A stretch of DNA of 5,170 nt from a bacterium (GTDB lineage Bacteria > Patescibacteriota > Patescibacteriia > Patescibacteriales > JALTFF01), in NCBI GenBank assembly GCA_027007465.1, contig JALTFF010000140.1:1-5170 (forward strand). The letters run 5' to 3'. Numbering within the stretch: the first letter of the stretch is position 1; every line of letters starts with the position of its first letter. Shown piece after piece: positions 1 to 5,054 of this stretch. Position numbers and translations under genes: made by a program. The notes below the pieces were generated by a model. The model was not told where the DNA came from, ran no database searches, and saw only the letters and a list, made by a program, of their open reading frames with translations.

Positions 1-196
1 ATTCAAATATCTGTTTAGCTAATTTTTTTTCTTGAAAATTTTTTATTGCTGGCATTCCTACTTCTCTATTAATTTCTTTCATTTGTTTTTCTGTTTGATT
101 AGCTATTTCTTCATCAGAGCTAGAGTTTATACTACAACCAGTTAAAGTTAGCCCCATTAATATTATTAAGCTTAAAAATAAAATTTTTTTCTTCAT
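1..196 (-). CDS. Phage-type lipoprotein, N-terminal 65 residues (3' end outside window)
   Basis: This reading frame is not closed inside the window. It starts at ATG 196-194 and runs off base 1. The first 21 residues form a textbook lipoprotein signal peptide: a lysine-rich start (MKKK), a hydrophobic stretch (residues 5-18), then the lipobox LTGC with the lipidated Cys at residue 21. After it comes a Ser/Asn-rich spacer and a charged, helix-prone segment with the motif VGMPAIKNF (about residues 46-54), followed by QEKKLAKQIFE. The mature protein should therefore be anchored in the membrane, facing outward or into the periplasm. I have a general recollection of small phage lipoproteins carrying a similar 'GMPAI.NF.E' segment, but cannot confirm it here. 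The start lies 27 bases after the Tad2-like stop, with no Shine-Dalgarno. The role is unknown; superinfection exclusion or envelope modification are guesses. Confidence 0.8.
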   Translation of the reverse strand, partial: MKKKILFLSLIILMGLTLTGCSINSSSDEEIANQTEKQMKEINREVGMPAIKNFQEKKLAKQIFE

Positions 197-223
197 ATAT
201 TTATTATTAATTTATAAATATTT

Positions 224-529
224 TTATAAAATAATCCAATCATTTCCTAATAAATCTCCATCATTAAGTATCCAAGAATTAATTTCTCCATTTTTTTGAT
301 GCAAACATAGAATATTATTATTATTATTATTATACAGAAAACCATATACTTGTTTATCATTCCATTCTAATTTTGTAATTTTTTTACCTTCTTTAACGGC
401 TTTTAACGCTTCAAAAAAAGATAATTTTTTTTCTTCTTCTTTATAGATTGTTGGTGAATGAGATAATGCAGTCATATCTATATCCATTGAACCGTCTTTA
501 TTTTTTTTAATTTCATTTTCATTTTTCAT
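224..529 (-). CDS. Tad2-like (DUF2829) small protein, possible anti-defence nucleotide sponge
   Basis: A 101-residue protein whose last 66 residues look like the Tad2/DUF2829 domain. A helix begins SFFEALKAVKEGKKI (about 37-51) and is followed by a conserved-type Trp at 56 (LEW). Short beta-strand-like segments come next, then a closing WILNDGDLLGNDWIIL (86-101), which resembles the family's typical 'W.ps..DllaeDWe' ending. Known family members from phages bind and sequester cyclic signalling nucleotides made by Thoeris, and in some homologs CBASS, defence. DUF2829 proteins are also widespread in phages with no tested role, so function is inferred. Residues 1-35 are a polar, charged extension that the core domain does not need. 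Residues 67-72 are six Asn encoded by an AAT microsatellite in a probable loop. The start is preceded by an A-run and no Shine-Dalgarno, 50 bases after the metallophosphoesterase stop. Confidence 0.75.
   Translation of the reverse strand: MKNENEIKKNKDGSMDIDMTALSHSPTIYKEEEKKLSFFEALKAVKEGKKITKLEWNDKQVYGFLYNNNNNNILCLHQKNGEINSWILNDGDLLGNDWIIL
314..333. repeat. ATT/AAT trinucleotide microsatellite inside the Tad2-like gene
   Basis: Six full ATT units plus two bases on the plus strand, read as AAT (Asn) codons on the minus strand. They encode the Asn run at residues 67-72 of the Tad2-like protein. Unit gain or loss would change loop length without shifting the frame. Confidence 0.9.
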
Positions 530-537
530 TTTTTTAA

Positions 538-577
538 AAATTTTAATTAAATAAATTAAATTAGATAATTAAAATTT
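538..577. repeat. 12-bp perfect inverted repeat, A/T only, between the metallophosphoesterase and Tad2-like genes
   Basis: AAATTTTAATTA at 538-549 is the exact reverse complement of 566-577, with a 16-base loop. The repeat fills most of the 50-base gap and its transcript-3' arm ends about 8 bases before the Tad2-like ATG. It contains no G or C, and arms of this length are expected a few times by chance in sequence this AT-rich, so a regulatory or terminator role is weakly supported. No U-run follows it on the transcript. Confidence 0.35.
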
Positions 578-579
578 GT

Positions 580-1647
580 TTAATAATTTATTAAATCAAA
601 TCCATGTTTTAACATTTTATAATCAACCTTTTTTTCTTTACTATATAATTTTAGTAATTTTTCTATATTAAAATTAATAATAGTTTCTCCTTTTCCATAA
701 TGTAATTTCTTTTTAGTTTTAGGAATTTTTTCTATCAACATAAAAGCATCAAATTTTTTTAATTTATCTTTTAATTTTTCTATTTCAACTACTGGTATTT
801 TTTTAGTAAGAGTAATTTTTACAATACTATTTTTAGGAATATTATCTAATTGACTTTTTATAGGATTAGTAATCCCATAAATATATCGTCCTGGCAATTT
901 TATTTGTTCTATGCTATCAATTAATTTTTGTCCCTTTAAATTACAATCAATTTTCCAAATATATTTTTCTTTTTCATTAATTTCTTTAGTAAAAATAGAA
1001 CCAGCTGTAATTACATTATTATTTCTTGATGGCGTATGTATATGCCCTCCAATAATTAAATTATATTTTTTTAATAATTCTTCAACTGGCAAAATAAATT
1101 CAGGAGATATTTCTATTCCTGGGGGTATTCCGACTACTTTATTATTAAAAATCATCGTATGATGATGAAATAAAATATCAGATGGTTTTAACATTTCTAA
1201 TACTTTTTGTAACGCTTCTTCATTAGTTTTTGCTGATAATTCTGGCTTTGTTAAATAAGGTAAAAAAGTTGCTACATTAGATTGTAAATTAAATTGTTGA
1301 ATATCACGAGTAATAATATGCCATTTATGATTTTTGATTTCTTTAAGGTAATCTAATGCTGTCTCTCCATTAGCTTTTTTTTCATGATTTCCTGAAATAA
1401 TATAAATTTCTTTATTATTAAATCTTTCAATAAAATTAGTTAAATCTTTTATTACTTGTGGTGGATTTGTAATAAGGTCAAGTAAATCACCTAATATAAC
1501 AATAGAACTACAATCAATAGATTGTTTTACAATAAAATCAAGTATTTCTTTTTTTTCTTTGCAACGACCATTTTCAATTTGAGAACTATAAGAAAGTCTT
1601 GAAGAAAAATGTAAGTCACCAATAATTAATGTTTTATTATTTTTCAT
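580..1647 (-). CDS. SbcD/Mre11-like metallophosphoesterase (putative DNA exonuclease subunit)
   Basis: A 355-residue calcineurin-like phosphoesterase with all metal-binding motifs in order: GDLH (10-13), GDLLDL (53-58), GNHE (86-89), HHH (161-163) and GHIHTP (201-206), followed by AGSI (215-218). The order and spacing match the SbcD/Mre11 family, whose two-metal site cuts DNA ends and hairpins. Phage relatives such as T4 gp47 act in recombination and host DNA breakdown. Residues from about 245 on are Lys/Ile-rich and fit a capping or partner-binding domain. The usual SbcC/Rad50 ATPase partner is not next to it in this window; it may lie elsewhere, or the enzyme may act alone. The stop of the upstream 27-residue ORF is 4 bases before this ATG, suggesting coupled translation; there is no Shine-Dalgarno. 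A nucleotide or RNA phosphoesterase role cannot be excluded. Confidence 0.88.
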   Translation of the reverse strand: MKNNKTLIIGDLHFSSRLSYSSQIENGRCKEKKEILDFIVKQSIDCSSIVILGDLLDLITNPPQVIKDLTNFIERFNNKEIYIISGNHEKKANGETALDYLKEIKNHKWHIITRDIQQFNLQSNVATFLPYLTKPELSAKTNEEALQKVLEMLKPSDILFHHHTMIFNNKVVGIPPGIEISPEFILPVEELLKKYNLIIGGHIHTPSRNNNVITAGSIFTKEINEKEKYIWKIDCNLKGQKLIDSIEQIKLPGRYIYGITNPIKSQLDNIPKNSIVKITLTKKIPVVEIEKLKDKLKKFDAFMLIEKIPKTKKKLHYGKGETIINFNIEKLLKLYSKEKKVDYKMLKHGFDLINY

Positions 1648-1651
1648 TTTA

Positions 1652-1735
1652 TTACAATAAAAAAGATAATATAATTATAGCTAAACCAATATCTAAAGTT
1701 AAATTTAAAAGTATTAATATTATAAAAAATGACAT
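1652..1735 (-). CDS. Hydrophobic 27-residue microprotein (single membrane segment)
   Basis: A short ORF starts at ATG 1735-1733 and ends at TAA 1654-1652. It fills the gap between the HD gene and the metallophosphoesterase: its start is 14 bases after the HD stop and its stop is 4 bases before the next ATG, the same 4-base gap seen between the initiator and recA. The product begins MSFFIILILLNLTLDIG and ends IIILSFLL. It is nearly all Ile/Leu/Phe, with one Asp (residue 15) in the middle and no basic residue. Such a peptide would span a membrane once or form a short hairpin. Against it: AT-rich DNA gives Ile/Leu/Phe codons easily, and no ribosome binding site is seen. A role in membrane association or simple translational relay to the next gene is a guess. 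Confidence 0.5.
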   Translation of the reverse strand: MSFFIILILLNLTLDIGLAIIILSFLL

Positions 1736-1749
1736 AATTTTATTATTTA

Positions 1750-2358
1750 TTATTTTATTGTTTTATCTAACATAGCTGAAGCTTCCATATCGGCACTTAT
1801 CATTAAAGTTAATAAAGGATACATTTCTAATGCTTTTTTAAATGCTATTCCATTAGGATATTGAAAATGAATAGAAGCATCAAACATTCCACCCATATGC
1901 CATCTAATAGTTATAATTTCTTCATCAGTTAATTTTAAAAAACGTTGCAATATAAATACTGATTTTTCTCCATGCCCAGCAGGAAAAGTTTCATTTGTTT
2001 CATAAATATCTATTTGTCTCCATTCTCCTGTTTGTTCTTTAAATTTTTTATCCCATTTTTTAGTTTTAATATAAAAATTAGTTTTACAAATGTCATGAAG
2101 TAATCCACAAATACTTATAGTGCTATCTGCTGTTTTCATTTTATATCTTTCTACTTTTTCTTTCAGTAAATTATAAACATTTAAGCTATGTTGAGCTAAG
2201 CCTCCTTCAAAATTACCATGAAAAATAGTGGAAGCAGGAGCAGTAAAAAAATCAGTGCTATTTTTTAAATAATATATAAAGTTATTAGCTCCTTCTCTTT
2301 TTTTCAATGTATCTTTTAAAATATTTAAAATTATTCTTTTATTTTGTTCAATATCCAT
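1750..2358 (-). CDS. HD-domain phosphohydrolase (YhaM/phage HD type)
   Basis: Residue numbers are for the 202-residue form starting at ATG 2358-2356. The HD-superfamily metal ligands are all visible: His57 in GGLAQHSLNVY, the His88-Asp89 doublet in GLLHDICK, His129 in GHGEKS, His154 in IRWHMGG, and Asp190 in ISADMEAS. This layout resembles the HD domain of YhaM-type 3'-5' exoribonucleases and the standalone HD hydrolases common in phages, which hydrolyse phosphate esters of nucleotides or nucleic acids. The substrate cannot be read from sequence. No OB-fold domain precedes it, unlike full YhaM. An upstream in-frame ATG at 2415 would add 19 residues but overlap the SSB-like gene by about 50 bases. 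The chosen ATG follows that gene's TAA by 5 bases, as expected for coupled translation. Confidence 0.87.
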   Translation of the reverse strand: MDIEQNKRIILNILKDTLKKREGANNFIYYLKNSTDFFTAPASTIFHGNFEGGLAQHSLNVYNLLKEKVERYKMKTADSTISICGLLHDICKTNFYIKTKKWDKKFKEQTGEWRQIDIYETNETFPAGHGEKSVFILQRFLKLTDEEIITIRWHMGGMFDASIHFQYPNGIAFKKALEMYPLLTLMISADMEASAMLDKTIK

Positions 2359-2363
2359 ATCAT

Positions 2364-3251
2364 TTACATATTTTCTAATTTTTGTAATATAGATGGTAAG
2401 TTTGAATCTATCCAAGCAAGTCCTGTTCTTTCCATAACTATTCTTTTAATATCTACATCAGTAGTAGTTCCTAACTTACTTTTTGCTAGTTCAATTATCA
2501 TTGTTTCAATTTTTTTAATATTATCTGTTTGTTGTTCTGTTGTTTGTTCTTGTGTTGTTTCTTGTTGTATTTGTGGCGTTTTATCAACCGTTACTGAACT
2601 ATTTGTTCCATTAAATGATAATTCTTCTACATCTATTTCGCCTGGTGTTACTTCTTCATTATAATTTTCATTATTTTTTTCTTTATTAGAAGCAAATTTT
2701 GGCATTATATTATTAATTAAATAATTTTGAAGAAATTTATTAACTTGAATAAAATAAGTTTTCCAATCATCGCTATCAAAATTTTCATAATCTAATGGAA
2801 AAGCAGGGTATCCATTTAAATAAGATTTTTTTTCTGCATCAAAGAAAAAATCTTTTATTTTTAAATTATTTTGATAAATAGTTACTCCTTTTCTTGCTTT
2901 ACCTTTACTTTGAAAAGCATAAGGAACAAGTTTAACTTTTTTGTTTAAATCAACATTAGGTATTTTTTTCATTATATCAACAGCGAAACTTGTGCTTATT
3001 CCCATAGATAAAGTAACTTCATCTACTAATAATTGTAATGTTTTTCCCCATTTACCATCATAAATTGCAATATCTTTAATGTAGCCTTCTAATGCATCAT
3101 AAACAAGTTCCCATTTCTCTCCTTCTGTGCCATCAGATAATTTATAAATTCTTTTTACAGCTTCTGGATTGGCTGCATTTGTTAAAACTCTAATAGTGCC
3201 ATCACTTATAATGGTAGCATAGTTCTTTTTTTCATCTTTTATTAAAGCCAT
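2364..3251 (-). CDS. Phage ssDNA-binding-protein-like, with separate C-terminal domain
   Basis: A 295-residue protein in three visible parts. Residues about 45-140 have the alternating strand pattern of an OB-like core (GYIKDIAIYDGKWGKTLQLL, later KVKLVPYAF, then GVTIYQNNLKIKDFF). The aromatic and basic residues there are suited to nucleic-acid binding. This resembles SSB-like proteins I associate with gut phages, a family-level recollection rather than a proof. Residues about 186-245 are a low-complexity linker rich in Asn, Glu, Thr and Gln. Residues 246-295 look like a small helical domain with a conserved-looking GLAWIDSNLP. There is no acidic DDxPF-type tail of bacterial SSB. It follows its own strong promoter and lies directly after recA, matching a replication/recombination role. 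A different OB-fold or tail-less accessory protein remains possible. Confidence 0.6.
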   Translation of the reverse strand: MALIKDEKKNYATIISDGTIRVLTNAANPEAVKRIYKLSDGTEGEKWELVYDALEGYIKDIAIYDGKWGKTLQLLVDEVTLSMGISTSFAVDIMKKIPNVDLNKKVKLVPYAFQSKGKARKGVTIYQNNLKIKDFFFDAEKKSYLNGYPAFPLDYENFDSDDWKTYFIQVNKFLQNYLINNIMPKFASNKEKNNENYNEEVTPGEIDVEELSFNGTNSSVTVDKTPQIQQETTQEQTTEQQTDNIKKIETMIIELAKSKLGTTTDVDIKRIVMERTGLAWIDSNLPSILQKLENM

Positions 3252-3259
3252 TTGATTTA

Positions 3260-3292
3260 ATTCTATTCCTTATTTTAATTCGTGAATAGAAT
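3260..3292 (-). promoter_or_regulatory. Hairpin in the 5' UTR of the SSB-like gene
   Basis: A perfect 9-bp inverted repeat (ATTCTATTC at 3292-3284 on the transcript, GAATAGAAT at 3268-3260) with a 15-base loop lies 8 bases before the start codon. The only Shine-Dalgarno-like bases, AAGGA, straddle the loop and 3' arm and sit about 15 bases from the ATG, farther than usual. Folding would partly hide them. This could be a translational operator, but an AT-rich 9-bp match can arise by chance. Confidence 0.4.
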
Positions 3293-3313
3293 ATTATTTA
3301 TTAATCTATTTAT

Positions 3314-3342
3314 AGTATAGCGTATTTTTTAATACTTGTCAA
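3314..3342 (-). promoter_or_regulatory. Strong sigma70-type promoter overlapping the recA stop codon
   Basis: On the minus strand the -35 box TTGACA (3342-3337, consensus) is separated by exactly 17 bases from the -10 box TATACT (3319-3314, 5 of 6 consensus). Transcription should start near 3307, leaving a 5' UTR of roughly 55 bases before the SSB-like gene. The TGA of recA (3341-3339) lies inside the -35 box, so the promoter is embedded in the end of the upstream gene. It would drive the SSB-like gene and probably the HD, microprotein, metallophosphoesterase and later genes. Confidence 0.8.
3322..3335. promoter_or_regulatory. Possible operator between the -35 and -10 boxes
   Basis: GTATT-TTTT-AATAC is a perfect 5-bp dyad with a 4-base centre, lying wholly within the 17-base promoter spacer. 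A repressor bound here would cover the promoter core. The half-sites are short and A/T-rich, so this may be coincidence; no second copy was noticed elsewhere in the window. Confidence 0.35.
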
Positions 3343-4316
3343 GCATTAGACAATTTATTTTTTATTTTATTAAGAATATTTTTATTATTTTCTATAAATT
3401 TTATTGTTTTTTCTATTCCTATCCCAAGTTTTATATTTTTATAACTATATGTCATTCCATTTTTTTCAATTATTTTTTCTTTAATGGCATTTTCTACAAT
3501 ATCATCAATTACATCAATTCCTTTTTCAAAGTTAAGATTAATTTCAGCTTTTCTAAAAGGTAAGCCAACTTTATTTTTAACAGCTTCTATTTTTAAACGA
3601 TTACCAATAACTACTCCTTCTTTATTTTTTAACGTTTTTATCTTGCTTACTTTAAGGCGAACAGAAGCATAAAATTTAAGAGCTTTACCTCCAGTAGAAT
3701 CTTGAGTAGGACCTACAAAAAATCCAATTTTATCTCTTACTTGAGAAATAAAAATAATTATAGTTTTAGAAAGTGCAGCAATTCCAGTAATTTTTCTTAA
3801 TCCTTTAGATAAAAGTTTAGCTTGTAAAGCAATTGTTGATTTATCAATATCATCTTCTAATTCTTGTTCAGGGACAAGAGCAGCAGTGCTATCTATTACA
3901 ATAATATCTAATTCTCCAGTGCTTACTAATTTTTCTACTGTATCAAGAGCCATTTCTCCTGTTTTTGGTTGAGATAATAAAAGGTCGTTTATTTTTATTC
4001 CAAGTTTTTTAGCATATTCATTAGAAAAACACATTTCTGCATCTATCCATGCTGCTTTTCCTCCGTTTTTTTGAATTTGTCCTACTAAATACATTGCTAA
4101 AGTGCTTTTACCGCTAGAAGGTTGTCCCCATATATCAATAATTCTACCACGAGGCATTCCTCCACAACCAAAAATTTTATCTAAAGAATAACAACCAGTA
4201 GAAATACTATCTATTATTCCTCTTTCATCTTTGCTATCAATTTTTTTAATAGAGTTCATTCCGTATTTTTTATTAATTTCATTAATAGTATCCTTTAAGC
4301 TTTTATTACTTTTCAT
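3339..4316 (-). CDS. recA: Phage-type RecA recombinase
   Basis: A 325-residue RecA-family ATPase that forms filaments on ssDNA and catalyses strand exchange. Visible motifs: Walker A GQPSSGKST (64-72), the IDAE segment with the catalytic-type Glu94, Walker B IIVIDS (138-143), an L1-like region PEQELEDDIDKS (149-160), the Gln192 ATP-sensor position in ISQVR, the L2 region ending in TGGKALKFYASVRL (208-221), and the C-terminal VKNKVGLPFRKAE (246-258). The N-terminal helix domain (1-30) is present. The protein ends without the long acidic tail of E. coli RecA, which is about 28 residues longer. L2 differs from the bacterial norm (RDKIGFFVGPTQDS where E. coli has RMKIGVMFGNPETT), marking a divergent viral copy. 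The ATG is 4 bases after the initiator stop, so the two are likely cotranscribed. The stop is TGA. Confidence 0.93.
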   Translation of the reverse strand: MKSNKSLKDTINEINKKYGMNSIKKIDSKDERGIIDSISTGCYSLDKIFGCGGMPRGRIIDIWGQPSSGKSTLAMYLVGQIQKNGGKAAWIDAEMCFSNEYAKKLGIKINDLLLSQPKTGEMALDTVEKLVSTGELDIIVIDSTAALVPEQELEDDIDKSTIALQAKLLSKGLRKITGIAALSKTIIIFISQVRDKIGFFVGPTQDSTGGKALKFYASVRLKVSKIKTLKNKEGVVIGNRLKIEAVKNKVGLPFRKAEINLNFEKGIDVIDDIVENAIKEKIIEKNGMTYSYKNIKLGIGIEKTIKFIENNKNILNKIKNKLSNA

Positions 4317-4320
4317 ATAA

Positions 4321-5034
4321 TTATAAAATATAAAATTCTTTTTTATTATCCATATCCATAACTAAAATATGTTCTATTTTGTTTTCTCTTTTCTCTGAAT
4401 AAATTGAAATTTTTTCTAACTCATTAAAACTATAAATATTATTTGTTCCTAATTTTTTATTTTTTTTAACATTAATTAATCCAAATTCTTTTAATATTTT
4501 AATAGCTTTAATGGCAGTTGTTTTACCAATATGCAACTTTTCACAAATTCCTTCTCCATTTTTTCTCTTTAATGCTGGATATGCTTCTTTAGTTTTAGAG
4601 TTATAATATCTGCGTAAAGCTATATAAACTGCTACAGGAATTACTCCTAATTGTTTTATATATTTTTTTTCTTTTATTATTAAATTATTTATCCAAAAGA
4701 AATTTTTAATATCTTTTGTTTTACGTATTCTATCAAAACTAAGCCAATTATCTTTTAATATATAAATATTTTGCTCATTTATTCCAACTTTTCTTTTTTT
4801 TTCAACCATTTTATTGTTTACTAATATTTTAATATTCCTATCAACAGTTGATTTACTAATTTGTAATCTTTTATAAATAAATTCTAAAGAAACATCCCAT
4901 TCTTGTTTTTTATTAACAAACCCACAAAATAAAGCATAAATTACTATAGAATATACATTTAAATTTAATTTGACAGCATCATCAATTAATTTATTATTTA
5001 ATAGTATCCATCTATTGTTGTTATTTATATTCAT
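4321..5034 (-). CDS. Putative replication initiator / DNA-binding protein with two winged helices
   Basis: A 237-residue basic protein with two similar winged-helix units. The first spans about residues 27-92, with recognition-helix region LQISKSTVDRNIKILVNNKM followed by a KKRK wing. The second spans about 129-203, with LHIGKTTAIKAIKILKEFGL and a KKNKK wing. Tandem winged helices of this kind are typical of plasmid and phage replication initiators and of DnaD-like or helix-turn-helix replication proteins, and the gene sits directly ahead of recA. A transcription regulator is the main alternative. I start it at ATG 5034-5032 rather than at the in-frame ATG 5136. The extra 34 residues would be Cys- and Phe-rich hydrophobic sequence encoded within the structured RNA upstream. 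No Shine-Dalgarno precedes the chosen start. No helicase or primase motif is present. Confidence 0.72.
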   Translation of the reverse strand: MNINNNNRWILLNNKLIDDAVKLNLNVYSIVIYALFCGFVNKKQEWDVSLEFIYKRLQISKSTVDRNIKILVNNKMVEKKRKVGINEQNIYILKDNWLSFDRIRKTKDIKNFFWINNLIIKEKKYIKQLGVIPVAVYIALRRYYNSKTKEAYPALKRKNGEGICEKLHIGKTTAIKAIKILKEFGLINVKKNKKLGTNNIYSFNELEKISIYSEKRENKIEHILVMDMDNKKEFYIL

Positions 5035-5054
5035 AATATATTCACAAAAAAATA

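Noticed and set aside
911..1162. Plus-strand ORF of 83 codons
   Set aside because: Antisense to the metallophosphoesterase over its conserved GHIHTP and HHH motifs; no domain or start signal of its own.
1674..1702. TTAACT-N17-TATAAT promoter before the metallophosphoesterase
   Set aside because: The -35 box matches only 4 of 6 and the -10 box lies inside the codons of the 27-residue ORF; TATAAT is common by chance in sequence this AT-rich.
2356..2415. Upstream ATG at 2415 for the HD protein
   Set aside because: It would overlap the SSB-like gene by about 50 bases. The internal ATG at 2358 follows the stop by 5 bases and leaves the HD domain intact.
2344..2664. Plus-strand ORF of 106 codons rich in Ser/Cys/Val
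   Set aside because: It is the reverse reading of the SSB-like Gln/Thr linker and C-terminal domain, so low-complexity codons give a false open frame.
3339..3341. UGA recoded as Trp (Mollicute-type code)
   Set aside because: TGG is used for Trp at conserved positions, no gene is truncated by an internal TGA, and reading through the recA TGA would only add 11 unrelated residues.
3336..3672. Two plus-strand ORFs rich in Phe/Ile/Tyr
   Set aside because: Antisense shadows of the Lys/Asn/Ile-rich recA C-terminus.
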